A DNA stretch of 64,000 nucleotides. It comes from Rikenellaceae bacterium (GTDB lineage Bacteria; Bacteroidota; Bacteroidia; Bacteroidales; Rikenellaceae). Of the stretch, positions 9,600 to 18,855 are shown in pieces; positions within the stretch are counted from its first letter, which is position 1, and each line of letters begins with the position of its first letter. Made by a program: the position numbers and the translations under genes. Location of the stretch: contig JAJQEF010000002.1 in assembly GCA_021201795.1 (NCBI GenBank), forward strand, positions 1-64,000, given 5' to 3'. Below the pieces are notes generated by a model. That model was not told the DNA's origin. It made no database searches and was given only the letters and a program-made list of their open reading frames with translations.

Positions 9600-10112
9600 A
9601 TGAACCCAAAGGTAAGTATAATTATGGGCAGCACTTCCGACTTTAAAGTTATGGAAGGAGCGGCGAAATTCCTTGCGGAGATGGAGATCCCTTTCGAAAT
9701 AAACGCTCTTTCAGCCCACAGGACTCCGGATCTGGTTGCTGTTTTTGCAAAAGAAGCCCTTGAAAGAGGCATTAAAGTGATCATTGCAGGAGCAGGTGGT
9801 GCAGCTCATCTTCCGGGAGTTATCGCTTCTATGACACCGCTTCCGGTAATAGGGGTACCTGTAAAATCATCTAATTCAATGGATGCATGGGACAGCGTAC
9901 TTTCTATCTTACAAATGCCATCCGGAATACCCGTAGCTACCGTAGCGGTAGACAATGCCCAGAACGCTGGGATATTGGCGGCTCAGATAATAGCTACCGG
10001 AGAAGTGGATGTCATGAGTAAACTGGTAAAATTCAAAGCCGAGCTCGCTAAAAAGATCGAAAAAGCAAACGCAGATCTTTCGGAAATAAAACTACCGTTC
10101 AAAACGAATTAA
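9600..10112 (+). CDS. purE: N5-carboxyaminoimidazole ribonucleotide mutase PurE
   Basis: PurE moves the carboxyl group of N5-CAIR to give CAIR in de novo purine synthesis. The product begins with [14 protein letters not shown], then contains [10 protein letters not shown] and [12 protein letters not shown], the substrate-binding glycine loop, and [18 protein letters not shown], all class I PurE hallmarks. The 170 residues are normal. No purK neighbour is present. A strong hairpin follows the stop. Confidence 0.96.
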   Translation: MNPKVSIIMGSTSDFKVMEGAAKFLAEMEIPFEINALSAHRTPDLVAVFAKEALERGIKVIIAGAGGAAHLPGVIASMTPLPVIGVPVKSSNSMDAWDSVLSILQMPSGIPVATVAVDNAQNAGILAAQIIATGEVDVMSKLVKFKAELAKKIEKANADLSEIKLPFKTN

Positions 10113-10119
10113 TACAAAT

Positions 10120-10140
10120 AAGGCTGCCAATGGCAGCCTT
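10120..10140. terminator. Bidirectional terminator between purE and the UbiD gene
   Basis: AAGGCTGCC and GGCAGCCTT form a perfect 9-bp stem with a 3-base loop. T-rich sequence follows on the plus strand and A-rich sequence precedes it, so it can end both convergent transcripts. It lies 3 bases from the stop codon of the UbiD-family gene. Confidence 0.85.
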
Positions 10141-10142
10141 TA

Positions 10143-12014
10143 TTATTTTATCGCTGAACCGGAACTTCCATCCGGAACCAATGCTGAATATTCGCGGCTC
10201 GGGGACGGAATGAATTCTCCCAAACCATATTCTTCCCATCGTCCATCTACCTTGCTGACAGTTTCATTATCGGATGTAACAACATTTGGAAATCTTCTCG
10301 GAAATCCGTTGATGCCTCCGGCTTTTATGCGGGCATCGAAATAAAGTTTTCCGCTAAGAACCACACTGTCCCTTTGAGCGTCGCAGTTTCCTCCGGCAAG
10401 CCATAATAGGGTCGATATATTTTTCAAAGGTACGATCTCGTCGAAAATCAATACATAATTTATTCCCTCGACGGCATTTTCATCCAGATATTTATTAACC
10501 GAATCTGACAATTCCGCGATATTGCTTTTACTTTTCTTTACAGAAATAAACAATACACGCCAATCCTTAGCATAGAGATCATTAATATCCGTCAAATCTG
10601 TGTTATCAGTCCACTTATCCGGAATTTTAACTTCCTCTTTCGCAGAATGTATAAAACCTTCCGCTGTTTTATCCGTGGCATCAACACACATTTTACCTCC
10701 GAAGCCCATAACATCGCTGGTATGGTCGAGCACATCGAGCGGGCCTTTAGAGAACATTATATCACGCGGTATCTCGACAGCATTCATAGCTTCCATCAGA
10801 TCGTTCAGGTCCCGGATATTTTTGCCCCCCGAAGTAACAAGCATAAATTTATTGAACATCATTTGTCCTGCTCCCCACATCGAGGCAGCGGTTTTAAATC
10901 CTTGTCCCGGATATTTTTTATCGATATCCAGAACAGCGATGTTATGCGCCACTCCTTCCATCGGCATAAAAAGATCGTTGACTTCGGGTTGTAAGGCAAG
11001 ACGTATGGGAGCAAGAAATATTTTCTCGGTCGCCTTGGCTATATAAAGGTCTTCCTGCGGAGGGATTCCGACAATAGTAGCAGTGTACACCGCATTTTTA
11101 CGGTGGGTGATGCACGTAACATGAAATAACGGATACTTGTCTTCAAGCGAATAAAATCCCGTATGGTCACCGAACGCGCCTTCCGTAACTTTATCTTCCT
11201 GCGGGTCGATGTATCCTTCTATAATAAAATCACAGTCGGACGGCACATGAAGATCATTCGTAAGGCATCTGACTAATTCCACCGGTTTATTGCGGATAAA
11301 TCCCGCAAGAAGAAATTCGTCTACATTATCCGGGAGAGGCGCTGTTGCGGAATAGATATAAGCAGGATCCCCGCCCAGACATACCACTACAGGCATTCTT
11401 TTATTTTGTTTTTTATACTCCTCGTAATGCCGCGCACCGGTCTTGTGCATATGCCAGTGCATACCGGTGGTATTTCCGGAAAAAACCTGCATACGGTACA
11501 TTCCGACATTACGTATTCCGGTAGCAGGATCCCGGGTTACGACCATCGGCAAAGTAATGAATTTTCCTCCGTCGAAGCTCCAGCACTTCAAAATGGGTAA
11601 GGATGTAAGATCTCCGTCATGGATAATTTCCTGACATTCTCCGCGGCCTTTTTTATTTTTCGGAAACCATTTAGACAATCTGCCCAAGACCGGAAGTACT
11701 CTGAGTTTATCGGCAATAGATTCTTTTGGAGAAGTCACCGCACTACACAAATCGTATATCCGTTCTGCAAGCTCCTCCAGAGACTCTACCCCGAGCGCAA
11801 GAGCTATACGTTTATCCGAACCGTACATATTAGTCAGGAGAGGATATGCACTGCCCGTATTCTTAAATAATAACGCCTTACCGCCTCCCGGGGATTTCGA
11901 AACACGATCGGTAATTTCCGATACTTCCAGCACAGTATCTACCGGAACGTCGATTTCTATTAGTTCGTCATTCCGGCGCAGAACATCTATAAATTCATTA
12001 AGGTTTTTATACAT
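10143..12014 (-). CDS. UbiD-family prenylated-FMN-dependent decarboxylase
   Basis: UbiD-type enzymes decarboxylate aromatic or unsaturated acids using prenylated FMN made by UbiX. The 623 residues show the family features: an N terminus of YKNLNEFIDVLRRNDELIEI, the NVGMYRMQVF segment with TGMHWHMHKTGARH, the EGAFGDHTGFYS active-site region, and a long C-terminal domain. Length and the C-terminal extension resemble the Bacteroidota enzymes annotated for menaquinone synthesis, but substrate cannot be proved here. Its ATG overlaps the stop of the small membrane ORF (TAATG), implying translational coupling. No ubiX is in the window. Confidence 0.9.
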   Translation of the reverse strand: MYKNLNEFIDVLRRNDELIEIDVPVDTVLEVSEITDRVSKSPGGGKALLFKNTGSAYPLLTNMYGSDKRIALALGVESLEELAERIYDLCSAVTSPKESIADKLRVLPVLGRLSKWFPKNKKGRGECQEIIHDGDLTSLPILKCWSFDGGKFITLPMVVTRDPATGIRNVGMYRMQVFSGNTTGMHWHMHKTGARHYEEYKKQNKRMPVVVCLGGDPAYIYSATAPLPDNVDEFLLAGFIRNKPVELVRCLTNDLHVPSDCDFIIEGYIDPQEDKVTEGAFGDHTGFYSLEDKYPLFHVTCITHRKNAVYTATIVGIPPQEDLYIAKATEKIFLAPIRLALQPEVNDLFMPMEGVAHNIAVLDIDKKYPGQGFKTAASMWGAGQMMFNKFMLVTSGGKNIRDLNDLMEAMNAVEIPRDIMFSKGPLDVLDHTSDVMGFGGKMCVDATDKTAEGFIHSAKEEVKIPDKWTDNTDLTDINDLYAKDWRVLFISVKKSKSNIAELSDSVNKYLDENAVEGINYVLIFDEIVPLKNISTLLWLAGGNCDAQRDSVVLSGKLYFDARIKAGGINGFPRRFPNVVTSDNETVSKVDGRWEEYGLGEFIPSPSREYSALVPDGSSGSAIK

Positions 12015-12178
12015 TATTCGGTATTGGCTACAGTCTCATTATCATTAAACATTCTTTCAAATCCACCCTTTACCCCAGTACTGACAGAGTTCCAACGTAC
12101 TAAAATGCCTATAACAAGCAGGATTATAACTATTATCATTCCCTTCTCAGTAGGAGTTCTATCGTTCCATTTTTTCAT
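12014..12178 (-). CDS. 54-residue single-helix membrane protein
   Basis: An ATG at 12178 opens a frame starting MKKWNDRTPTEKGMIIV and ending in NDNETVANTE. One hydrophobic helix (residues about 14-27, MIIVIILLVIGILV) is followed by a charged soluble tail. The TAA overlaps the ATG of the UbiD-family gene, and the start lies 3 bases past the stop of the ZIP transporter gene, so the three genes form a tight leftward operon. The positioning and an N-in-like charge pattern argue that it is real. I do not recognise a family; a membrane anchor or partner for the decarboxylase is only a guess. Confidence 0.72.
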   Translation of the reverse strand: MKKWNDRTPTEKGMIIVIILLVIGILVRWNSVSTGVKGGFERMFNDNETVANTE

Positions 12179-12181
12179 TTT

Positions 12182-12979
12182 TTAAATCATAATAAGGCTT
12201 ACAGCCATGATGGCCATTCCGGAAATAAGACCGTAAATAGATATATGATGTTCCCCGAACTCCCTGGCAGCGGGAAGAAGCTCATCGAAGGAGATGAATA
12301 TCATTATTCCTCCCACACCGGCAAGGACACAACTCATTAAAATATCGTTCAGGAACGGCATCAGGACAAGGAATCCGATAAGTGCGCCCAGCGGTTCGGA
12401 CATACCGGAGAGGAACGACCAGACAAATGCCTTTTTCCGGTTTCCGGTAGCATAATATATAGGTACGGAAACCGCAATTCCTTCCGGAATATTGTGAATT
12501 GCTATAGCGACCGCTATGGCTATGCCGAGCTCAGGGTTACCGATGGTTGCGGCAAAGGTTGCCATTCCTTCCGGAAAATTATGTATAGTTATCGCAAGGG
12601 CGGTTATCAATCCCGTCCGCATAAGTTTGCTCTTGGGTCTTTTTTTACGCAGACTCTCTACGGTCTTAGGTTCATGCGGATTATCTACTTCAGGACCCAG
12701 CTTATCGATTATCGCAGCTACGAGAATCCCTGTAAACAACGCAGCAACCGCAACTACCTGACCTCGTGTCTCACCCATAATCTCAGAGAGCCTACTATTT
12801 GCCTGGCTGAACAGCTCCACAAAGGAGACATATACCATTACTCCGGCAGACAATCCGAGAGAGAACAACAGGAATTTTTTATTGGTACTCTTGGCAAAAA
12901 ACGCGATAGCGCTTCCGATACCGGTAGCAAGGCCGGCCAGAAGAGTGAGGATAAAGGCAAATAATATATTATTTTCCAT
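12182..12979 (-). CDS. ZIP-family divalent metal transporter (ZupT-like)
   Basis: The product takes up zinc or other divalent metals across the inner membrane. From ATG 12979 it has 265 residues and about eight helices. The metal site is visible in helix IV (ALAITIHNFPEGMATF) and helix V (AVAIAIHNIPEGIAVS), the two HNxPEG motifs of ZupT. I prefer ATG 12979 (MENNILFAFIL) to two upstream ATGs at 12985 and 13015 because the first helix starts there and the length matches E. coli ZupT. It is followed within 3 bases by the small membrane ORF. Confidence 0.9.
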   Translation of the reverse strand: MENNILFAFILTLLAGLATGIGSAIAFFAKSTNKKFLLFSLGLSAGVMVYVSFVELFSQANSRLSEIMGETRGQVVAVAALFTGILVAAIIDKLGPEVDNPHEPKTVESLRKKRPKSKLMRTGLITALAITIHNFPEGMATFAATIGNPELGIAIAVAIAIHNIPEGIAVSVPIYYATGNRKKAFVWSFLSGMSEPLGALIGFLVLMPFLNDILMSCVLAGVGGIMIFISFDELLPAAREFGEHHISIYGLISGMAIMAVSLIMI

Positions 12980-13042
12980 GAACATACGGATTAAGGAGCA
13001 TATCGGCTTATGCAAAAATTCATCCGAAAATATACACCATAT

Positions 13043-14377
13043 TTATTCCGCGACAAGTGACTGTTCAGCTTTATCCGCCTCATAAAATTTAAACTGCTCG
13101 GAAACATTATCCATAAGAGCGGTTATCTCATCGGTGCATAGATTTCCTATACTTCCTTCGTGTTTATGTGAAACTGCTTTGTCCGCGACATATTTACCTT
13201 CTTCGATATCCATTCCTATCCTCTTGTAAGCTTCACGGAACGGCACCCCTGAAAGAACCATTTTATTTACAACCTCGACACTGAAAAGATAATCGTATTT
13301 ACTGTCATCGAGAATATCTTCCCTGACCGAAATATTTTCCAGCATGAATTTAGCCATCTGCAGACAATCCCTGATATCGACTATGGCAGGGAACAGAACT
13401 TCTTTCAATAATTGAAGTTCTCGATGATATCCGGACGGAAGATTTGTGGTGAGCATTGCAATCTGATTCGGAAGCGCCTGAATAAGATTGCATTTTCCCC
13501 TCATTATTTCCCAGACATCGGGATTTTTTTTGTGGGGCATTATACTCGATCCGGTTGTTAGTTCCGGAGGATATGAAATGAACGAGAAATTCTGGCTCAG
13601 ATAAAGGGCATTGTCCATGGCCAATCTTGCCAGGGTGGCCGCAACCGAGGACATCGCCTGGGCAAGGATTCTTTCGGATTTCCCCCTCCCCATCTGGGCA
13701 TAAACCACGTTGTAATTAAGGTGTTCGAACCCTAAAAGTTTAGTGGTCATAGTTCTGTTAAGCGGAAATGACGATCCATAACCGGCCGCAGAACCCAGTG
13801 GATTTTTATTGCATATTTTATATGCCGCGAGCAACATCTGCATATCGTCCACAAGACTCTCCGCGTAAGCGCCGAACCACAACCCGAATGAAGACGGCAT
13901 CGCTATCTGGAAGTGAGTATATCCCGGCATCAGTACATCCTTATATATTACCGATAACTCCTGTAACTTGCGGAATAATTCCGTAATATCACCGGCTATT
14001 TCAGCTATCTGGCTGCGAAGAAAAATACGCAGATCGACAAGAACCTGATCGTTGCGGGAACGACCGCTATGGATTTTCTTTCCCGTATCCCCGATTCGCT
14101 GTGTCAGCATCAGCTCGACCTGAGAATGTACATCCTCGATTCCATCTTCTATCGTAAAATGTCCGTTTTTTATCTCTTTATAAATATTTTTAAGCTCCTT
14201 CTGGATAACAGTCAGTTCCTCAGCAGTAAGAAGTCCTATGGATTCGAGCATACGGGTATGTGCGAGCGAACCGAGAACATCCGCTTCAGCAAGATAAAGA
14301 TCCATTTCACGGTCTTTCCCTACCGTAAAAGATTCGACTGATTTATTTACATCGCTATTTTTTTGCCAGAGTTTCAT
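13043..14377 (-). CDS. argH: Argininosuccinate lyase
   Basis: ArgH splits argininosuccinate into arginine and fumarate in the last step of arginine synthesis. The 444 residues contain EDVHSQVE, the substrate-binding SGRSRNDQVLVDLRIF, MPGYTHFQIAMPSSFG, and the fumarase/lyase signature GSSIMPHKKNPDVWE. The start follows the stop of the deacylase gene by 6 bases, making a two-gene arginine operon. Confidence 0.96.
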   Translation of the reverse strand: MKLWQKNSDVNKSVESFTVGKDREMDLYLAEADVLGSLAHTRMLESIGLLTAEELTVIQKELKNIYKEIKNGHFTIEDGIEDVHSQVELMLTQRIGDTGKKIHSGRSRNDQVLVDLRIFLRSQIAEIAGDITELFRKLQELSVIYKDVLMPGYTHFQIAMPSSFGLWFGAYAESLVDDMQMLLAAYKICNKNPLGSAAGYGSSFPLNRTMTTKLLGFEHLNYNVVYAQMGRGKSERILAQAMSSVAATLARLAMDNALYLSQNFSFISYPPELTTGSSIMPHKKNPDVWEIMRGKCNLIQALPNQIAMLTTNLPSGYHRELQLLKEVLFPAIVDIRDCLQMAKFMLENISVREDILDDSKYDYLFSVEVVNKMVLSGVPFREAYKRIGMDIEEGKYVADKAVSHKHEGSIGNLCTDEITALMDNVSEQFKFYEADKAEQSLVAE

Positions 14378-14383
14378 ATTTAT

Positions 14384-15451
14384 CTATTTTAAAATCCTGT
14401 CCAGCAGGTCCTTATATATAGTTATACCTTTTTTAATTTCATCAATAGTAATATATTCGTCGGCCGAGTGCGATCGTGAGGAATCTCCGGGGCCCATTTT
14501 TACCGAAGGATACGGAATCAAAGCCTGGTCCGACATCGTGGGAGAACCGAAAACATTCAGCCCGAGCGCCTTCCCTGCAATAACCACAGGATGGTTTTCC
14601 GGAATCGATGAAGATCTTAATCTTACCGATCGAGGTACCACATCGGAAGAAACATTTTCCCGTATGATCCCGAGTATTTCCTCATGTGTATAACATTCGG
14701 TAATACGTATATCCACAGTAAAATCACATTCGGCTGGTACCACGTTATGCTGCGTCCCCCCATTTATCACAGTAACCGACATCAAAACTTCTCCTAAAAG
14801 TTCTGATTTCTTTGGAAATTTATAGCTCTCGAACCACGCGATATCTTTCATGGCCCGATATATAGCATTCTCTCCCTCTTGTCTCGCTGCATGTCCAGCC
14901 CTGCCGCGGGCTTTACAATCAACCACGAGCAAACCTTTTTCCGCAACAGCCATATTCATTCCAGTAGGCTCCCCTACTACGGCAAACTCTACATTCGGAA
15001 TTTCCGGCAGAACAGACTCTATACCGTCTTTGCCCGAACATTCTTCCTCAGCGGTAAGAGCTAAACAGATATTATATTTGAGATTTTCAGCTTCATAAAA
15101 ATATCTCGAAACAGCGATTAACGCCACCACTGATGCTCCTGCATCGTTACTACCGAGACCGTATATTCTTCCATTCCCTTCATCCGGGAAAAACGGATCG
15201 CGTGTGTAAGCGGGATTGGGTTTAACAGTATCTATATGTGAATTCAACAGGATAGTTTTCTTTCTGCAATCGAAATTTTTATTGTAAACCAGAACATTGT
15301 TTCCTCTACGAATAGTGTGCAGTCCTTTATCCGAAAGAAAATTTTCGATAAGCCCGGCGCAATCTTTTTCCTGTCGGCTGAACGATTCGGTGCGAATCAT
15401 CTCCTTGAGCAATCCTACCGATTCATCCGCCAATTTTTCCATGTCCGCCAT
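14384..15451 (-). CDS. M20-family ArgE-type N-acyl amino acid deacylase
   Basis: This zinc hydrolase removes the acyl group from the arginine precursor. The 355 residues show the M20 metal motifs: NSHIDTVKP, GLGSNDAGASVVALIA, LTAEEECSGKDG (catalytic Glu-Glu), and a dimerisation domain around residues 170-280, ending with SRSHSADEYI. Next to argH it must act in arginine synthesis. In this phylum the pathway uses N-succinylated or N-acetylated ornithine/citrulline, so the exact substrate is uncertain and I give no symbol. A second in-frame ATG three codons in could also be the start. Confidence 0.9.
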   Translation of the reverse strand: MADMEKLADESVGLLKEMIRTESFSRQEKDCAGLIENFLSDKGLHTIRRGNNVLVYNKNFDCRKKTILLNSHIDTVKPNPAYTRDPFFPDEGNGRIYGLGSNDAGASVVALIAVSRYFYEAENLKYNICLALTAEEECSGKDGIESVLPEIPNVEFAVVGEPTGMNMAVAEKGLLVVDCKARGRAGHAARQEGENAIYRAMKDIAWFESYKFPKKSELLGEVLMSVTVINGGTQHNVVPAECDFTVDIRITECYTHEEILGIIRENVSSDVVPRSVRLRSSSIPENHPVVIAGKALGLNVFGSPTMSDQALIPYPSVKMGPGDSSRSHSADEYITIDEIKKGITIYKDLLDRILK

Positions 15452-15599
15452 AACTTTTGAATATTAGTTCACAAAGTTATGATTTTTTCGGATAACTGCT
15501 ATTTACCCGAATCTTCTTTGCCAAAATGAATCTGCCGGAAAAATTAACTGAACTTATCTTACAATAAAACGCTGAAGTTTTTCATCATGGTCGGAGAAA

Positions 15600-15760
15600 T
15601 GGATAATGATTCAATGGTTAATTATATCTTTACGACTACCGTAAGAATCGTAATGGGAGAATAACGAAAGACTTTTGAAGAGGGAATGTATGGAACTGGT
15701 GGATCTTTCTATAACGCGAAATGTGTCCGAATACATTGTTTCCTTCGACATCGCAACAGA
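15600..15760 (+). pseudogene. Relic of a small-lipoprotein paralogue (C-terminal part)
   Basis: Translated pieces in different frames match the C terminus of the intact lipoprotein at 16097. NYIFTTTV and RKTFEEGMY correspond to VGYTVTTTV and ESFAEGLF, and ELVDLSITRNVSEYIVSFDI corresponds to YITVDLKTAQDMSAYVISFDI. At least one stop (TAA at 15662) and a frame change separate them, and no signal peptide is left. The 644 bases between the deacylase start and the intact paralogue hold nothing else I can support. Confidence 0.55.
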
Positions 15761-16096
15761 TCTGCAGATTGTCAATCTTATTGAGTTCATCTCTTATTTT
15801 ACGGTTATAAATTTCCGGCCGGTTCCGGCCTCGAGGGTTATTACTTCGGGATCATCCACTGGCTACAGTAATTTTAAACGGAATTCCGTAGTTTATGGAT
15901 AACTTATGTCCTATTGATAGGCTGATAGCCCGCAGTGGGTTTGCAAGCAACATCCGTTACTGAGAACGGTTCGCGAAGTGACTCCAGTGACATCTAAAAA
16001 TTACTATAAAATATTTATAATTACCGTATAATAGTTGTACCATATAATATTTATTTTGTATATTTAAAATCTATTGTTTAACCAAATTAATATACT

Positions 16097-16633
16097 ATGA
16101 AAAAATTATTACTTCTTTCGGCCATAATAGGACTAATGGTTTCCTGTTCTAAAGATAATATGGAAGGGATATCAGTAACGAAAGAATCCGCACCCCAGAT
16201 CGAACATTCTCTGGTAACCGTAAATGCAAAGATCACTAACCGACTCAATGATTATGCGCAGGTGACATTCAAGGTATCTACGCTGGAATTTATCAGTTCG
16301 GCAAGTTCCCAGGGGTTAGATGTTAATGCAGTGGTTACTCCGTCGCTGGAACCGGGTGAATCGAGTGAAAGTCGACTCTACATTGTGTCGACATTCCTTC
16401 TCGAGCCACCGACTTATTTAAAAATAGGTATTGGGCAACTATCGGAGGTAGACAACCACGAGGTAGGGTATACTGTGACTACTACTGTACTCGACGGAAG
16501 CGGGAAAGTCATAGGGCAGTCCACTGAATCTTTTGCCGAAGGTTTATTTCCCGAAGACAATGTTTATATTACCGTGGATCTTAAGACTGCACAGGATATG
16601 TCTGCTTACGTAATATCGTTCGATATCAGGTAG
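16097..16633 (+). CDS. Small lipoprotein, intact member of a local family
   Basis: The 178 residues begin with a lipoprotein signal (MKKLLLLSAIIGLMVSC) and continue as a predicted all-beta domain with alternating hydrophobic residues, containing YTVTTTVLDGSGKVIG and ending in SAYVISFDIR. I do not recognise a named family. It is the only intact copy among five related stretches between 15.6 and 18.9 kb. Export and lipidation place it in the envelope; no enzymatic motif is visible. Confidence 0.85.
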   Translation: MKKLLLLSAIIGLMVSCSKDNMEGISVTKESAPQIEHSLVTVNAKITNRLNDYAQVTFKVSTLEFISSASSQGLDVNAVVTPSLEPGESSESRLYIVSTFLLEPPTYLKIGIGQLSEVDNHEVGYTVTTTVLDGSGKVIGQSTESFAEGLFPEDNVYITVDLKTAQDMSAYVISFDIR

Positions 16634-16634
16634 A

Positions 16635-16916
16635 GGCCGCAATTTCAACCTGATAGAGCTACCTCCTTTTATACTTAAACAACCGCCCGGAACTTTCTAT
16701 TTCTTTGCAGACAGGCTTTATGCAATATCTGTGGAACAGGTGGATTATTATACTTCGGACGGGTATGACGGGCGAGGCATCATTCATGGAAGTCTATCGG
16801 GATTATTGGAAAGGAAGTCGGTTTATTGCGGGAATTCTATCTTCTTCATTAAGACTTACGGAGTGGACACAACTGTTTTTGAGTATAACTTATTAATAAT
16901 CGCAATATATTTTTAA
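16635..16916 (+). pseudogene. Relic of a second lipoprotein paralogue
   Basis: One open frame directly after the intact copy reads FNLIELPPFILKQ, then GYDGRGIIHGSLSGLLE, then KTYGVDTTVFEYNLL. These align in order with LLEPPTYLKI, LDGSGKVIGQSTESF and KTAQDMSAYVISFDI of the intact gene. No start codon or signal peptide precedes it, so it is a 5'-truncated copy. Similarity is moderate and judged by eye. Confidence 0.45.
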
Positions 16917-17007
16917 AGATATGCAATTTAATTTTGGCAATGTGCTTACGTTTTAATATAAATTCGGTCATTAGTATGCCTCTTGACCGTTTTTTATTAT
17001 CTTTGTT

Positions 17008-17250
17008 TTGAAAAAAATCATCGTCGCAAGACGTTGATAAGATATTATAAAGAGCAGCAACTCTTTATACCATATAACGAAACGGGCAACCTCCCTCATG
17101 GAGGGTTTCTACAAACTGGTATACTGATTGTTTGTCCTCGTTATACCCCGGCGGCTGCATCGGGGGATAACTTGGGCGTAAGGGCAATTTCTGGTTTGTG
17201 GGTATGCCAGTACCTGTTGTGCGGAGATTGAACTTGCGCCTCTCTTTTTG
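17008..17250 (+). ncRNA. Structured RNA, copy 1
   Basis: A TATCTTTG at 16998..17005 could start a transcript whose features match, in the same order, those of the RNA at 26.07-26.31 kb. They are a hairpin TATAAAGAG/CTCTTTATA (17046..17069), a small CCTCC/GGAGG hairpin, a GGTATA/TATACC stem (17118..17147), the conserved TTGGGCGTA (17172..17180), and a 3' segment ATTGAACTTGCGCC (17227..17240) that can pair back to GGCGTAAGGGCAAT. A T run at 17245 follows. Compensating changes between the copies keep two of the stems. No protein is encoded. I do not recognise an Rfam family. Confidence 0.55.
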
Positions 17251-17275
17251 TAGGCTGTGGGTTAATTAATAAGTT

Positions 17276-17380
17276 AAGGGATACGCAGCCATAAGTGAGA
17301 TTAAGTGTTTGTTGCTTCTTTTAGTAAAAATTGGTTGTGGGGCATTTGCAATACGGAGATTAGCTGCGTATCCCCTTTTT
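17276..17380 (+). ncRNA. Long-stem RNA or terminator-like element
   Basis: AAGGGATACGCAGC (17276..17289) pairs with GCTGCGTATCCCCTT (17363..17377) with one bulged C, closing a 73-base interior. A T-rich run follows on the plus strand. It may be a second domain of the RNA just upstream or a separate small RNA. On the minus strand it abuts the stop of the gene fragment at 17384. Confidence 0.4.
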
Positions 17381-17383
17381 ATT

Positions 17384-17611
17384 TTATCGCCCTAAGATTT
17401 GGGCTTGTTGCAAATACCGGGGCGGAAACCGCATCATTGAGTTATACTTGTATTTTTCTTGGGCATCATTAGACTTCATGGACGGCGTTCCCGGATTGTA
17501 TCCTACTTCTTCAAGCAATAAGTTTACAGCAGGGTCATTATGAAATAACAACTCCCACATACGGGTTATATTCTTTTGAATTATCCGTTTATCATAAGTC
17601 CAATTAATTTC
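17384..17611 (-). pseudogene. Fragment of an unidentified gene
   Basis: The minus strand is open for 75 codons up to a TGA at 17614..17612. The only ATG, at 17560, gives 58 residues starting MWELLFHNDPAVNLLLEEV and ending in PPRYLQQAQILGR. Composition looks like a real protein, with a normal amino acid mix, but I recognise no family. Short length and lack of upstream extension suggest a truncated gene, probably part of a decayed mobile element together with the structured RNA. Confidence 0.45.
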
Positions 17612-17886
17612 TCAAATGGCTGTGATAAGGGTTGACTTCTTACCGTCGGACGCAAATGTGGTTCGGAGGTTAGATTCAGAAGAAACAGAGCCTGGTACAT
17701 TATATTCAAAGATATTCACTACAGTCACACCGCTCTATATTAATAAATACTTCTCGAAATTTACAGTCTCCTTTTACGATATCTTACACTATAACACTAA
17801 ATTAAACCATAAAATGGAATAAAATAATAGATTATTCAAATAAATTTTCTTATATTTACAATATATTAATCAAAAAAATTAAAACT

Positions 17887-18516
17887 ATGAAACAATTATT
17901 CTATTATTTATTAGTTGCGGCCATTGCATTGACTTCATGCAGCAAAGAGGAAGAAGCCATTCTAAACAACGAATCAGAGCAGACTGCGTCTCTATTGAGA
18001 GATACGGATCATAGACTCACCGTAGATTTATCTCTCACTAACAATACTGGCAAATACTGAAATCTGGTATACGACCTGCAGGATATACGTATCTCGGGCT
18101 GTGCCCCGGAAACACTGGCAATGCAGGATCAAAGATACGGAACATTCGCATCTTACAGCGGAACCAAATACTTCCAGGTATATAACAATATGGGGTATTG
18201 GCTCCAAGGTACGGTTGCCAGAAATATAACTCTTATATTTGATAAACTCGAAGACCTTACTTATGACAGCGATTATGTTTCATTTCGCATAGATATCGTG
18301 GTCAGAGATGTCGACAATAATATAGTCGGAAGCAGCAACACATACTATACTTATGAAGTATGGGACCGAGGCTATACCGTAACCACCAACGTCGAAAGCC
18401 GTTCAAAATACTACATGGAAGTAGATATTACCGCAACTTCCAAAGGCAACCTTTGGGAAACGAAAGACTCCCGGAAGATTCCGGGAGTTTTTTATGTCTG
18501 CTCTCCCAGATGCTAA
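17887..18516 (+). pseudogene. Small-lipoprotein paralogue interrupted by TGA
   Basis: ATG 17887 starts a lipoprotein signal (FYYLLVAAIALTSC) and a frame that stops at TGA 18058..18060, then continues in the same frame for 152 more codons to TAA 18516. The product resembles the 16097 gene: LTVDLSLTNNTGKY, VSFRIDIVVRDVDNNIVG, RGYTVTTNVESRSKYYMEVD. The stop follows Tyr at a place where Trp (TGG) would fit. Other Trp codons in the frame are TGG, so this is a nonsense mutation rather than a changed code. The last codons run through a terminator hairpin, so the original stop may also be lost. Confidence 0.7.
18467..18493 (+). terminator. Terminator after the interrupted lipoprotein
   Basis: ACTCCCGGAA and TTCCGGGAGT form a 10-bp stem with a 2-base loop and are followed by TTTTTT. 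Confidence 0.8.
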
Positions 18517-18572
18517 ATTAATTAGCAAATATTCTTAATTCTTTAAGGTAATACTAAAATAATAACAACATA

Positions 18573-18855
18573 GGCTTTGGATTTATTACACAGGTAAAAG
18601 ACGGCGACGGGAATCTTTTGGGGCAAACCGTTATTTCTTTTCAGATGGATTGAGGATGAAAATTATGTTATAGAAGTAGAAATCTCAGATAATGCGACAG
18701 ACCAGTATTATATAGCGATGGACATAAAGGTAATCCCCCCTTATCCTAAAAAATCTAACATGAAAATCGCTCTTATAGTGAATAATAATTCCTTTGATAA
18801 ATCTAGAGATATAATTTATAAGATCGAACAGCTTCGCTATGAAATGGAGCCTTAA
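18573..18855 (+). pseudogene. Relic of a third lipoprotein paralogue
   Basis: FITQVKDGDGNLLGQTVISF in one frame corresponds to VTTTVLDGSGKVIGQSTESF of the intact copy. A TGA follows at 18651, and a shifted frame continues as EDENYVIEVEISDN and runs to a TAA at 18853. No start or signal peptide is present. The remaining 326 bases to the next gene hold no feature I can support. Confidence 0.5.

Noticed and set aside
17616..17822. 68-residue frame on the plus strand
   Set aside because: It begins inside the region opposite the gene fragment and has no recognisable features. Only weak support as a relic.
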